Positions 49,768 through 59,811 of a stretch of DNA of 64,000 nt are shown here, piece by piece. Position numbers and translations under genes: made by a program. The notes below the pieces were generated by a model. That model was not told the origin of the DNA and did no database searches. It saw only the letters and a program-made list of their open reading frames with translations. Position 1 is the first letter of the stretch. The number at the start of each line of letters is the position of its first letter. The stretch is from NCBI GenBank assembly GCA_913020445.1, contig CAJWAR010000021.1:1-64000 (forward strand), in the 5' to 3' direction. The DNA comes from an uncultured Rhodospirillaceae bacterium (GTDB taxonomy: Bacteria; Pseudomonadota; Alphaproteobacteria; Rhodospirillales; UBA2165).

Positions 49768-50757
49768 TCACCCCTGCGCCAGCCAGACCGTTAGAAACAC
49801 AATCACGCCAGCCGACAGTAAATACGCATTGACGTAGAGCATCAGTCCTTTTGAGATATCATCATGAGTGGCGTCGGCGGTGCTGCCTTCATTGGCGCTG
49901 CCGATCCACTCGCCATCGACCGGCTCTTCGTCATATTCACGCGGGCCGGCCAGTCTGACATTCAGCGCGCCCGCCATGGCGGCTTCGGGATAGCCGGCAT
50001 TGACCGAGATTTGTTTTTTGGCATCGTGGCGAATGGCGAGCCATGAACGCCGGGCTTCGTTGCGGCCCCAAATGAACGCTGCCAGACACAGCAGGAGCGC
50101 CGAAATACGGGCTGGAATAAAGTTCGCTACATCATCAAGCCGGGCCGCCGCCCAGCCGAAATAGCGATAACGATCATTTCTGTGGCCGATCATGCTATCG
50201 GCGGTATTGAGCGCCTTATAGGCGAGGGCGCCCGGCAAGCCAAAAAGGGCCGTCCAAAAAATCGGCGCCAGCACGCCATCGGAAAAATTTTCAGATAATG
50301 ACTCGATCGCAGCCCGTGCTACACCGTGGCGGTCGAGAAACTCGGTATCCCGGCCGACGATCTGGCTGGCGGCCTCGCGGGCTTCCACAATTTTTTCTGC
50401 CTTGAGCGCTTTGGCGACAGCGGCGACATGTTGATAAAGGCTGCGTCCAGCGATCATCGTCGAGAGGATAAGTGCCTCCAATATCCAGCCATAGGGAATT
50501 TGCGAAAACAGATAAATCAAGCCCCCGCCGATGCCGCCGGCTATGCCGACAACAATAATAACGGTAATCACGCCATTGAGCCGTTTAGATTTATCCGCCG
50601 CCTCTTCCAGGTTGAGCCGTTTATCAAGCTGCTCGATCAGCCAGCCCATCATTTGCGCGGGGTGCGGCACGAAGCGATAAAGCGGCTTCGGATCGCCGAA
50701 AACTGCGTCAATCATGAGGGCGAGCAACAGGATCGGAAATATAGTTAAACCAGGCAT
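49768..50757 (-). CDS. cbiB: Adenosylcobinamide-phosphate synthase (CbiB/CobD)
   Basis: A protein of about 329 residues from the ATG at 50755-50757; a TTG at 50793 is an alternative. It begins LALMIDAVFGDPKPLYRFVP, then HPAQMMGWLIEQLDKRLN, a CbiB signature. Further motifs are SLSENFSDGVLAPIFW near residues 155-170 and NTADSMIGHRNDRYRYFGW near 184-202. It has several transmembrane segments. The enzyme attaches the aminopropanol arm to cobyric acid. It is divergent from cbiX. Confidence 0.92.
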   Translation of the reverse strand: MPGLTIFPILLLALMIDAVFGDPKPLYRFVPHPAQMMGWLIEQLDKRLNLEEAADKSKRLNGVITVIIVVGIAGGIGGGLIYLFSQIPYGWILEALILSTMIAGRSLYQHVAAVAKALKAEKIVEAREAASQIVGRDTEFLDRHGVARAAIESLSENFSDGVLAPIFWTALFGLPGALAYKALNTADSMIGHRNDRYRYFGWAAARLDDVANFIPARISALLLCLAAFIWGRNEARRSWLAIRHDAKKQISVNAGYPEAAMAGALNVRLAGPREYDEEPVDGEWIGSANEGSTADATHDDISKGLMLYVNAYLLSAGVIVFLTVWLAQG

Positions 50758-50919
50758 AATGAAACTGGTAGCAGGAAGGTGAAAAATCGTCAATTGGGAG
50801 AAAAATATTACGTTAAATCCTTTAGCTAGCGGGATTGATCAGCTATGATCCGGCCCGATTTAAGACCCAAATTAAAACAATGCAAAAAAACCATAAAAAT
50901 TGGCCAGATAGGAACAAAA

Positions 50920-51930
50920 ATGACCAAAACCGGCGTAATGATATGTGGGCATGGCAGCCGCAGTGAAGAAGCAGTTGCTCAATTCGCCGCCCTGCAAAAA
51001 AAGCTGGCCGACCGCTTCCCGGATTATCCGGTTGAATACGGTTTTCTTGAGTTCGCGACACCAATTATTCGCGACGGTCTGGATAGCCTCTTAAAACAAG
51101 GTGTCGATCATATTCTGGCTGTTCCCGGCATGCTGTTTTCGGCCGGTCATGTCAAAAACGATATCGCTGCCGTGCTTAAACAATATGAAGCTGAGCATAC
51201 AGACATTGGCCTTAAGATAGAGTATGCCCGGGCGCTGGATGTCGATGCCAAGATGCTCTATGCCGCCGAGGGTCGCATTGCCGAGGCAGAAGCCGCCACC
51301 GAAACCAAGATACCCAGAGAAGATACCTTGCTCATGGTCGTTGGCCGGGGCACCTCCGATCCCGATGCCAACAGCAATATCAACAAAATCTGCCGCATGC
51401 TGTGGGAAGGCATGGGTTATGGCTGGGGCGAGGTGTGTTATTCCGGCGTGACCTTCCCGCTGGTTGCGCCCGGCCTCGAACATGCCGCCAAGCTCGGCTA
51501 CAAACGCATCATTGTATTTCCTTATTTTCTCTTCACCGGCGTGCTGGTTGGCCGCATTTATTCAATTGTCGATGAGATTGCTGAAATAAATCCAGATATT
51601 GAGTTCATCAAAGCCGGCTATCTCAATGACCATGAGAGCGTCATCGATACCTTCGAAGAACGCGTACGCGGCATTATGAGCGGTGACAACAATATGAACT
51701 GCCTGATGTGCAAATACCGGGAGCAGATCGTCGGCTTCGAAGACCACCACGGACTGCCGCAGGAAAGCCACCATCATCATGTTGAAGGGATTGGCACCGG
51801 TGACGCTGAACCGCACTCACATGATCACTCGCACGATGACGGGCACGCGCATGATCATGGCCATGCGCCGCATCCTCATGCCGATCACCCGCATGGACCC
51901 GGTAAGCGCAATCCTGCTGCTGCCGAATAA
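50920..51930 (+). CDS. cbiX: Sirohydrochlorin cobaltochelatase CbiX with His-rich C-terminal tail
   Basis: A 336-residue protein from the ATG at 50920 (AGGA upstream). The chelatase opening GVMICGHGSRSEEAVAQFAA carries the catalytic His. Further motifs are LAVPGMLFSAGHVKNDIA near residues 66-83 and KRIIVFPYFLFTGVLVGRI near 195-213. A cysteine motif NCLMCKYREQ near 264 may bind an iron-sulfur centre. The last 50 residues are very rich in His (HSHDHSHDDGHAHDHGHAPH), probably a cobalt store. It inserts Co2+ early, which defines the anaerobic-type route. Confidence 0.93.
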   Translation: MTKTGVMICGHGSRSEEAVAQFAALQKKLADRFPDYPVEYGFLEFATPIIRDGLDSLLKQGVDHILAVPGMLFSAGHVKNDIAAVLKQYEAEHTDIGLKIEYARALDVDAKMLYAAEGRIAEAEAATETKIPREDTLLMVVGRGTSDPDANSNINKICRMLWEGMGYGWGEVCYSGVTFPLVAPGLEHAAKLGYKRIIVFPYFLFTGVLVGRIYSIVDEIAEINPDIEFIKAGYLNDHESVIDTFEERVRGIMSGDNNMNCLMCKYREQIVGFEDHHGLPQESHHHHVEGIGTGDAEPHSHDHSHDDGHAHDHGHAPHPHADHPHGPGKRNPAAAE

Positions 51931-51953
51931 TTTGGCGGGGCTGGGCTAGGGCG

Positions 51954-52583
51954 ATGAGCTATTTACGGGATCCAGCCGAGATATACCGGGAATCCTTTGC
52001 GGCCATTGCCCGAGAAGTGGATTTGTCTGATTTTCCCGAAAGCCTGCACAAGATCGTGCTGCGTCTGGTCCATGCCATTGCCATACCGGAAATTGTTGAT
52101 GAGTTGGCTTGGCAAGGTGATGTTGCCGGGGCATCGGCGTCAGCGCTCGCTGAGGGTGCAGCTATCATCGTCGACGCTAATATGGTGATGGCCGGGATCA
52201 TGAAAGACCGCCTGCCGCAAGGTGTCGAAATTATGTGCTCGCTGCGTGACGAAGCGGTACCCGAATTGGCGCAATCTTTAGCCACGACGCGTTCGGCAGC
52301 GGCGGTTGAGCTCTGGCGGCCGCATCTGGAGGGCGCCATTGTCGCCATCGGCAACGCACCGACGGCGCTGTTTCATTTGATCGATATGCTGGAAGATAAA
52401 GAATGTCCGCGCCCGGCGGCGATATTTGCCTTTCCGGTTGGTTTTATTGGCGCGGCTGAATCCAAAGCCTATTTGATCGAGAAAAATCTGGATATCCCGT
52501 TCATCACGCTTACGGGCCGGAAAGGCGGCTCGGCCTTGGCCGCCGCGGCAGTTAATGCGGTGTTGTTGGAAGGTGACGCATGA
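51954..52583 (+). CDS. cobH: Precorrin-8X / cobalt-precorrin-8 methylmutase
   Basis: A 209-residue CobH/CbiC protein with YLRDPAEIYRESFAAIA at the start, the catalytic-His region LVHAIAIPEIVDEL near residues 38-51 and IFAFPVGFIGAAESKAYLIE near 158-177. It moves the C11 methyl to C12. The TGA overlaps the ATG of cobL (ATGA). Confidence 0.93.
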   Translation: MSYLRDPAEIYRESFAAIAREVDLSDFPESLHKIVLRLVHAIAIPEIVDELAWQGDVAGASASALAEGAAIIVDANMVMAGIMKDRLPQGVEIMCSLRDEAVPELAQSLATTRSAAAVELWRPHLEGAIVAIGNAPTALFHLIDMLEDKECPRPAAIFAFPVGFIGAAESKAYLIEKNLDIPFITLTGRKGGSALAAAAVNAVLLEGDA

Positions 52584-53776
52584 GTGCCTGGCTCACCATT
52601 GTCGGTATTGGCGAAGACGGTCTGGCCGGGCTGGGCTCAAACGCGCAAGACGCCATCGATCAAGCGGAAATATTGTTCGGCGGAGAACGCCATTTAGAAC
52701 TCATCGGTAAAAGCGGTAACGTCTGGAAATCACCGCTCGAAGACAGTTTCGCTGATCTTGATGGCTATAAGGGTCAAAAAGTGACGGTGATCGCGACCGG
52801 TGATCCGATGTGGTTTGGCATTGGCGCGACGCTTGGCCGGCGCTATGGTGCAGACGAGATTAAAGTAATTCCGTCACCTTCCGCTTTTTCCCATGTTGCT
52901 GCCCGCATGGCCTGGCCGCTAACTGAGGTGGAATGCCTCACCGTACATGGCCGGGATTTAGAGCGGGTGCGGGCTTTCCTGAGCCCGGGCGCACGCATGA
53001 TAGTGCTCGCCAATGATGGTGAGACAGCGGGGAAAATTGCTGGTCTTCTTAACCAAGCTGGTTTCGGCAAAAGCCCGGTTAGCGCCTTGGCGCATGTCGG
53101 TAGCGAAGACGAGTCTCGGTTTGATGATTTGGCGTCGGATTGGAGCCACGGTAGGGTACCCGATCTCAACACGGTGGCGATTGAATGCGTGGCTGATGAA
53201 GGCGCTGTCGTCTATCCCCGCGCACCCGGATTACCCGACGACGCTTTTGAGCATGATGGCCAGCTGACTAAGCGCGAGGTGAGGGCGGTCACCTTGTCGG
53301 CGTTGGCGCCCATGCCTGGGCAGATGCTGTGGGATGTTGGCGCGGGTTGCGGCTCAATCGCCATCGAATGGCTGCGTAGCTCCCGCCATACCAAAGCTTT
53401 CGCCATCGAGAAAAATATGGATCGTCTCGGCATGATCAACGCCAACGCTTTGGCGCTCGGTGTCCCCGAACTCAAAGTGGTATTCGGCGAAGCCTTAAAC
53501 GAAATAATCGGCCTGCCGGCACCGGATGCGGTTTTCATCGGCGGCGGCTTGACCTCCGGTGGATTGCTCGAATATTGCTGGCAAAACCTCAAACCGGGTG
53601 GGCGCTTGGTTGCCAATGCGGTGACCTTTGAGGGTGAGCGCCGGTTGATCGAAACATGTGAGGAATTGGGCGGCGAGCTGGTTAAAATTGATATATCACG
53701 CGCTCAAGAAATGGGCCGCTTCACCGCTTGGCAGCCTTTCAAACCCGTAACTCAACTAAGATTACTGAAAACATGA
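52580..53776 (+). CDS. cobL: Precorrin-6Y methyltransferase/decarboxylase (CobL, CbiE-CbiT fusion)
   Basis: A 398-residue two-domain protein. The N-terminal tetrapyrrole methylase (CbiE) has LTIVGIGEDGLAGLG near residue 4 and VTVIATGDPMWFGIGATLGR near 69-88. The C-terminal CbiT-type SAM domain has MLWDVGAGCGSIAIEWLR near 249-266. It methylates C5 and C15 and decarboxylates the C12 side chain. Both ends overlap neighbouring genes by 4 bp. Confidence 0.93.
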   Translation: MSAWLTIVGIGEDGLAGLGSNAQDAIDQAEILFGGERHLELIGKSGNVWKSPLEDSFADLDGYKGQKVTVIATGDPMWFGIGATLGRRYGADEIKVIPSPSAFSHVAARMAWPLTEVECLTVHGRDLERVRAFLSPGARMIVLANDGETAGKIAGLLNQAGFGKSPVSALAHVGSEDESRFDDLASDWSHGRVPDLNTVAIECVADEGAVVYPRAPGLPDDAFEHDGQLTKREVRAVTLSALAPMPGQMLWDVGAGCGSIAIEWLRSSRHTKAFAIEKNMDRLGMINANALALGVPELKVVFGEALNEIIGLPAPDAVFIGGGLTSGGLLEYCWQNLKPGGRLVANAVTFEGERRLIETCEELGGELVKIDISRAQEMGRFTAWQPFKPVTQLRLLKT

Positions 53777-54486
53777 ATGAAGACACAAAAATTTGGGGGC
53801 TCGGCATTGGTCCGGGCGACCCTGAGCTTATTACCTTGAAAGCTTTAAAGATATTGCAGGCCGCCGATGTTGTGGCTTATCCAGCACCCGCCAATGGCGA
53901 CAGTCTGGTGCGCGCCATCGCCGCCCCCCATATGAGCGGGAGCCAAGAAGAGATCATCATATCGACCCCGATGGTGACTGAGCGTTACCCAGCGCAGGAT
54001 GTCTACGACAAGGGTGCTGCGGAAATCAGTGCTGCGGTCGAAGCCGGAAAATCCGTTGCCGTGCTGTGTGAGGGTGATCCGTTCTTCTACGGCTCCTTCA
54101 TGTATTTATTTGCCCGTCTGTCCGAGAGCTATTCGGTTCAAGTTGTGCCGGGCGTATCGTCTCTTTCAGCCTGTTCTGCCGAACTGGCACTTCCTTTGGC
54201 GGCGCGCAATGACGTGGTCTCGGTCATCCCCGGCACGATTGATGCAGATGAGATGGAGCGCCAATTGCTGGCGGCCAATACCGCGGCGATTATTAAAGTC
54301 GGGCGGCATTTGGGCAAAATCAAAGCCGTATTGGAGAAAATCGGCGCAACTGAAAAATCCCACTACATCGAACGCGCGACCATGGAAAATCAGCGCATCG
54401 TAGCGCTCAGCGACCTTGATGATGAAAGTGCGCCTTATTTCTCGATGATTATCGTACGCCGTAACGGGGAGATTTTGGACCAGTGA
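53773..54486 (+). CDS. cobI: Precorrin-2 / cobalt-factor II C20-methyltransferase
   Basis: A 237-residue tetrapyrrole methylase from the ATG overlapping the cobL stop. The motifs are WGLGIGPGDPELITLKALKI near residues 8-27, VLCEGDPFFYGSFMYLFARL near 97-116 and VVPGVSSLSACSAELALPLA near 124-143. It corresponds to CobI/CbiL. The next gene begins with a GTG that overlaps its TGA. Confidence 0.92.
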   Translation: MNEDTKIWGLGIGPGDPELITLKALKILQAADVVAYPAPANGDSLVRAIAAPHMSGSQEEIIISTPMVTERYPAQDVYDKGAAEISAAVEAGKSVAVLCEGDPFFYGSFMYLFARLSESYSVQVVPGVSSLSACSAELALPLAARNDVVSVIPGTIDADEMERQLLAANTAAIIKVGRHLGKIKAVLEKIGATEKSHYIERATMENQRIVALSDLDDESAPYFSMIIVRRNGEILDQ

Positions 54487-56317
54487 GCGCCTCTTCCACC
54501 TTCGTAGTTTTAAATGATGCTGGTGCGGCGTTGGCCCGCCGCCTGGTGTCTGTGGTGCCCAGCGCTGAAGTACATGGCCTGAAATCCCGTGTTATGAGCC
54601 CTGATATTCCATTTGAAGATACGCTCAGCCATCTCAGTGCTTTATTTGCCGAAGGCCGTCCGGTTATTGCCGTTATGTCAGCGGGGATTGTTATTCGCGC
54701 GCTGGGACCGACCTTGGCTGATAAAACCGAAGAGCCGCCGGTTGTAGTAATTTCGGAAGACGGTGGGAGCGTGGTGCCGCTGTTGGGCGGACATCAAGGG
54801 GCGAACAAGCTTGCTCGCGAGATCGCCGAAGTTTTAGGTGGCACGGCTGCGATAACCACCGCCGGTGACACTCGTTTCGGCGTCGCGCTTGATGATCCGC
54901 CTGAGGGCTGGCGGCTCGCCAACCGAGACAACGCCAAACCGGTCATGGCGGCGTTGCTCAATGGCGACGCTGTACGCTTACAGGATGAAACGGCTGACGG
55001 TGTAGATAAAAGCTGGTTGCTGGATGCCGGACTGACGTTTTCGGACGATGCCGAACACTGCATTAGGCTGACCCATGCCCGCCTGCCGGAAGAGACAGGT
55101 GATTTGATATTGTCGCCCGGTACCTTGACGTTGGGCATTGGTTGTGAGCGCGGTGTCGCAGCAGAAGACCTCGCAACATTTCTGTTCGATGTCTTTAAAG
55201 AACAAGACCTTGGCAAACATGCGATCTCCTGCATCGCGACGATTGACCTAAAAGAGGACGAGGCAGCAATTAGGGAAATGGCGCGGTTGGGCAAGGTGCC
55301 GGTGCGATTGTTCGATGCGGAAACCCTCGACGAAGAAACGCCGCGGGTCAGTGATCCATCAGACTATGTGTTTGAAACCGTCGGCACCCATAGTGTGTCA
55401 GAGGCGTCTGCCCTGGCCGCTGCCGGTGCAGATGCCGAACTAATTGTGCCCAAACAAAAACGGCGCGGCATGACCTGTGCCGTCGCCTTGTCGCCGAGCA
55501 TTATTGATGCGGAAAAAGTCGGGCGGGGCTGCGGTCGGTTATCGGTAATCGGCATTGGGCCCGGCACCAACGACTGGCGGGGCCCCCCGAAGCGACCAAT
55601 GAAATTGCACGCTCGACCGACGTCATCGGCTATAAGCTCTATCTCGATTTGCTGGGGCCTTTGATGGACGGCAAGACCCGGCACGATTATGCGCTGGGTG
55701 AAGAACGCAACCGCGTTGCCGAAGCGCTTAACCTCGCGGCCTCGGGTAAAGAGGTGGCGCTGGTCTCAAGTGGCGATGCCGGTATCTATGCGATGGCGAG
55801 CTTGGTGTTTGAGCTGATCGAACACGGCGCTAATGGCGAAATTCAGCCCGCTTGGCAGCGCCTTGAAACTCATGTGGTGCCGGGAATTTCCGCCCTGCAG
55901 GCGGCCGCCGCCAAAATTGGTGCGCCGTTAGGCCACGATTTTTGCACGGTTTCGTTGTCAGACTTGCTGACGCCCTGGGAAGTGATCGAACAACGCTTGC
56001 GATCCGCCGCGGAAGGGGATTTTGTCATTGCACTTTATAATCCGGTTTCCAAAAAACGCCGGGAACAATTGGGCATTGCCCGGGATATTGTGCTGACCTC
56101 CAGGCCCGCTGAAACGCCGGTGGTGCTGGCGCGTAATCTCGGTCGTGAAGAGGAAAAAGTCGACGTGATTACGCTCGGCGAGCTCGAAGCCGATAAAGTC
56201 GATATGCTAACCCTCGTGCTGATCGGTAGCAGTGAAACGCGGGCTTATCTGCGCGGTGACGGCGGCACGTCGGTCTACACACCACGCGGTTATGGCGATA
56301 AAAAGGAAAGCTTCTGA
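54483..56317 (+). CDS. cbiG-cobJ: CbiG-CobJ fusion, interrupted by a frameshift near 55579-55588
   Basis: The frame from GTG 54483 encodes CbiG (cobalt-precorrin-5A hydrolase): [20 protein letters not shown] near residues 61-80, [20 protein letters not shown] near 99-118 and [20 protein letters not shown] near 218-237. It then enters CobJ with [14 protein letters not shown] near residue 354. After GGGGCCCCCC (55579-55588) it becomes nonsense and stops at 55664. The rest of CobJ ([20 protein letters not shown]...) continues in another frame to TGA 56315-56317. Family consensus W-R-x-P-E-A points to two extra bases in the GC run, or one missing. The cause may be a sequencing or assembly error, a mutation, or programmed -1 slippage. 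Confidence 0.88.
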
Positions 56318-57072
56318 TGACTGTCCATTTTATTGGCGCCGGCCCGGGCGCACCCGATCTGATCACGGTCAGGGGGCTCAATTTCATCAAGTCCTGTCCG
56401 GTCTGTCTTTATGCCGGCTCGCTCGTGCCGGCAGAAATCGTCGCCGCTGCTCCCGAGGGTGCGGAGGTGATTGATACTGCCCCCCTGCATTTAGATCAGA
56501 TCATCGAGAAGATCGAAGAAGCCCACGGCAAGGGCCAAGATGTTGCCCGCGTCCATTCCGGTGACCCATCGATCTATGGCGCCATTGCCGAACAAATGCG
56601 GCGCCTGGATGCGCTCGGTATCGACTATGACGTGACGCCCGGTGTGCCGGCTTTTGCAGCAGCGGCGGCAGCACTCAACCGGGAGCTGACCCTGCCTGAA
56701 GTTTCACAGACGATTATCCTGACCCGGACCGACGGCAAAGCCTCCGCCATGCCGAGCGGCGAAGATTTGGCATCACTAGCAGCCTCCACCGCTACCCTCG
56801 CCATTCATTTGTCAGTACGCAACTTAAAGAAAGTCATCGCCGATTTGGCGCCTCATTACGGCGCCGACTGCCCGGTCTATGTTATTTACCGGGCAAGCTG
56901 GCCGGATCAGCAGATTATTTCCGGCACCCTCGCCGATATCCGCGCCAAAGTCCGCGAGGCAAAAATCACCCGCACCGCCCTGATCATGGTCGGCCATGTC
57001 TTTGGTGATGACGACTTTATCGACAGCCGCCTCTACGCCAAAGACCACAAGCATGTGCTAAGACCGAAGTAG
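56317..57072 (+). CDS. cobM: Precorrin-4 / cobalt-precorrin-4 C11-methyltransferase
   Basis: A 251-residue tetrapyrrole methylase. The motifs are [20 protein letters not shown] near residues 3-22, [20 protein letters not shown] near 76-95 and [20 protein letters not shown] near 104-123. It matches CobM/CbiF. The ATG shares a base with the cobJ stop. It is the last gene of the plus-strand cbiX-cobM run. Confidence 0.93.
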   Translation: MTVHFIGAGPGAPDLITVRGLNFIKSCPVCLYAGSLVPAEIVAAAPEGAEVIDTAPLHLDQIIEKIEEAHGKGQDVARVHSGDPSIYGAIAEQMRRLDALGIDYDVTPGVPAFAAAAAALNRELTLPEVSQTIILTRTDGKASAMPSGEDLASLAASTATLAIHLSVRNLKKVIADLAPHYGADCPVYVIYRASWPDQQIISGTLADIRAKVREAKITRTALIMVGHVFGDDDFIDSRLYAKDHKHVLRPK

Positions 57073-57111
57073 GGACAGTTGGGCAATGATAATTATTAAC
57101 TGCGTTGCCTC

Positions 57112-57918
57112 CTAGTCAAAAAAGCCGCGTTCCATCAGCAAGGCCTTTAAGCCGATTAGATTTTCCGGAGATATAAAGCTCGGGATGTGAGGTGGCATGC
57201 CTGCCAAGGAAACCTCCTGCCAGTGTCCGTCAAGTTTTTGCATGGCCCAAAAACCATGCCACGAAGATACCCGGCCGAATTTCTCACCGATGGCGCGGGT
57301 GACGCCGGGGTGATAAGTCGTATCGGAAAATTGATCATGAAGCTTGTCTAAATTTGGCTGTTGGAGCGCGATTGTCGCGTCTACCTGATGGCTTTGAAGT
57401 TCCAAATCATCGCCACAAATAAAGCCACCCTTATTAACCAGGGGACAGCAGTTCTCAAGATCAACTGATACGCCCTGATAGCTATGGTCACCATCGATAT
57501 AAACCAAATCAAAGCTGTCGTGAGCTAGCGTCGGTAGAATATCTTGGGACCAGCCCCGGCGTACGTTCAAGTTTACGCTTGGAGGTAAGTGTTCCATATT
57601 TTTTTGAAATACCTGGAAAGGTTCGTCGCCGGACAAAGCGTCGTTAATCTGCCGGCTCAAATCATCAAGTATTTCAGTATCGTTGTAATACGGCTCCCAC
57701 GCATCAATGCAGGTTATCTCACCGTTGCCGTTATTGTGGATTTCCAGGGCTTCGCCCCAGGTTAAGGCAGAAGCACCGGTCCATGAGCCAACTTCAAGGA
57801 TATTTAGCGAGGCGTTTTGTTTGTTGAGGGCGAGCCGCCAAATCGCGCCCATCATAAATACCTGGCGAAGTGGATTTGCCGTCATGCCGTAGATGCTGCT
57901 GAATTTCGGTCCGGTCAC
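57112..57918 (-). CDS. Class I SAM-dependent methyltransferase (Methyltransf_24-like), not cobalamin-specific
   Basis: A protein of about 268 residues. The start is taken as the GTG at 57916-57918, with GGAG 8 nt upstream and overlapping the cobK stop; a GTG at 57927 is the alternative. SAM motif I is LNILEVGSWTGASALTWGEA near residues 37-56, and VYIDGDHSYQGVSVDLENCC lies near 140-159. The family modifies small molecules or glycans. It sits among cobalamin genes, but no known step in B12 synthesis needs it, so the location may be incidental. Confidence 0.75.
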   Translation of the reverse strand: MTGPKFSSIYGMTANPLRQVFMMGAIWRLALNKQNASLNILEVGSWTGASALTWGEALEIHNNGNGEITCIDAWEPYYNDTEILDDLSRQINDALSGDEPFQVFQKNMEHLPPSVNLNVRRGWSQDILPTLAHDSFDLVYIDGDHSYQGVSVDLENCCPLVNKGGFICGDDLELQSHQVDATIALQQPNLDKLHDQFSDTTYHPGVTRAIGEKFGRVSSWHGFWAMQKLDGHWQEVSLAGMPPHIPSFISPENLIGLKALLMERGFFD

Positions 57919-58640
57919 TGAAGCCACTCCAACACATCTTCAATCCGATCTAGCACTTTCCCCTCTGGCAGATCAGGTTGTTCGATCATAACAATCGGAA
58001 TGCCGAGGTCGTGGGCGGCGGTGAGTTTGGCGGCCATGGCGCCACCGCTGTTTTTGGAGACGAGTGCGTCGATTTGGCAAGTGACGAGAAGGGTTCTTTC
58101 ATGGGCTTCATCGAACGGACCACGCTCTAGTAGCAGTTCGTGATTGTCGAGCGGGATCGGCATTGCCGGCTGCTCGACGGCGCGGATCAAAAACCATTTT
58201 TCGGTAAGGCTTGAGAAGGCTTTCAAATCCCTGGTGCCGATGGAGAGAAAGATGCGGTCTCCCAATTCCTTGAGATATTCCGCAGCGCCGGCGTAATCGA
58301 CCACCGAGATCCAGCTTACATCGCCTTGCCGCCAGGCCGGGCGGCAGAACTTAAGTCTGGGGATGTTGGCTTGCACGCAGGCTTCGGCAGCATGCTGGGC
58401 CATCGCCCTGGCAAACGGATGGGTCGCATCAATAACGAGATCGATCTCAGCCTCACTCAAATAAGAAACCAGACCATCAACACCACCAAAGCCGCCGATC
58501 CGTACTTTGCACTCGGGCAGATTGGGATTGCGGGTGCGGCCGGCAAGCGAATAAACGACTTCCAGATCGGACATTTGGCTGGCTTCCCGCGCCAGCTTGG
58601 CCGCATCACCGGTGCCGCCGAGGATCAGGAGCCGTTTCAT
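57915..58640 (-). CDS. cobK: Precorrin-6A / cobalt-precorrin-6A reductase
   Basis: A 241-residue protein beginning KRLLILGGTGDAAKLAREAS, with the family motif DLVIDATHPFARAMAQHAAE near residues 69-88. It reduces the corrin macrocycle with NAD(P)H. The start overlaps the cbiD stop by 4 bp. Confidence 0.92.
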   Translation of the reverse strand: MKRLLILGGTGDAAKLAREASQMSDLEVVYSLAGRTRNPNLPECKVRIGGFGGVDGLVSYLSEAEIDLVIDATHPFARAMAQHAAEACVQANIPRLKFCRPAWRQGDVSWISVVDYAGAAEYLKELGDRIFLSIGTRDLKAFSSLTEKWFLIRAVEQPAMPIPLDNHELLLERGPFDEAHERTLLVTCQIDALVSKNSGGAMAAKLTAAHDLGIPIVMIEQPDLPEGKVLDRIEDVLEWLQ

Positions 58641-59746
58641 GCGCCACCTTCCAAAAACGGCGCACGGCCGATCAGTTTGCCGCTGCGATTATAGGCCAGC
58701 ACTTCAATATCGACGCTATCATGCGCTTCCTTCAAAGCAATGGCTTGCGCGGTTCTGGCGACATGATTACCAAGGGTCAGATTATGACGCTCGATAATCT
58801 CCATAATCGCCCCGGCAGAGATTGCGTTTTCAATCTCGTCACAGATATCCAGCGCGGCGCCATCCTCCGCAGCGAGCTTGGCCAGGAACGCCGGGTCCAC
58901 CTGCGAGCGTTTTGAATGCAAATCCATATGCCCGGCAGCGAGTTTGGAAAGCTTGCCGAAGCCGCTGGCAATGGTGACTTTGGCGATCGGGTGGGTGCGA
59001 AGATATTTGAGCGTGCCGCCAACGAAATCGCCCATATCTAAGATTGCGCCAGGCTCGAAACCGTAAAGCTCAGTCACGGCACTCTCCGAGGTTTTGCCGG
59101 TGCAGGCAGCGACATGATCAAGGTTGGTGGCACGCGCGACATCGATGCCCTGATGGATCGAGGCAATCCAGGCCGAACACGAATAAGGGATGACAATCCC
59201 AGTGGTGCCGAGGATCGATAGTCCATCCAAAATACCAAGCCGCGGGTTCCAGGTGTTGGCCGCCAAGGCCACGCCGTTATCGACCGAGATTTCTATGTCG
59301 ACGCCGAGCGCGATACCTTTCTGGTCAGCGACCACCTGCAAATTATCAATTATCATCTGGCGGGGTGCGGGATTAATCGCCGGTTCGCCCACATCCAACG
59401 GCAAGCCCGGCTTGGTTACCCTGCCGACGCCAGGGCCGGCTTTAAAGGTCACACCCTCGGATTTTTGTATTGTTACCCGAATAATCGCCCCATGAGTAAT
59501 ATCGGGATCATCGCCGGCATCTTTCTCGATAGCCGCCATGACGCTGTCACCGGCCATTTTCGAATCGATAATTTTAAACACCGGCGTTTGGCCGCCGGGC
59601 AGTGTTATCTCGATCTCGTCTGGTATTTTCCCGCTGAGCAAGCCGATATAGGCAGCCTTGGCGGCAGCCGTCGCGCAGGCACCCGTCGTCCAGCCGCGCT
59701 TTAGCTCGCGCCCATCTACATTTGTCGTGTCGTCAGTATTTTCCAT
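58637..59746 (-). CDS. cbiD: Cobalt-precorrin-5B C1-methyltransferase
   Basis: A 369-residue protein from the ATG at 59744-59746; a GTG three codons upstream is an alternative. It begins GRELKRGWTTGACATAAAKA, the CbiD hallmark. Also visible are TKPGLPLDVGEPAINPAPR near residues 110-128 and GLSILGTTGIVIPYSCSAW near 172-190. CbiD is specific to the oxygen-independent pathway and replaces CobF, consistent with CbiX and CbiG here. Confidence 0.93.
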   Translation of the reverse strand: MENTDDTTNVDGRELKRGWTTGACATAAAKAAYIGLLSGKIPDEIEITLPGGQTPVFKIIDSKMAGDSVMAAIEKDAGDDPDITHGAIIRVTIQKSEGVTFKAGPGVGRVTKPGLPLDVGEPAINPAPRQMIIDNLQVVADQKGIALGVDIEISVDNGVALAANTWNPRLGILDGLSILGTTGIVIPYSCSAWIASIHQGIDVARATNLDHVAACTGKTSESAVTELYGFEPGAILDMGDFVGGTLKYLRTHPIAKVTIASGFGKLSKLAAGHMDLHSKRSQVDPAFLAKLAAEDGAALDICDEIENAISAGAIMEIIERHNLTLGNHVARTAQAIALKEAHDSVDIEVLAYNRSGKLIGRAPFLEGGA

Positions 59747-59811
59747 GAAATGCACGTATTACCTTATTAACGCTTTTTCATCCATGCCCCATTCTGCTAA
59801 ATTCTGCGCTT

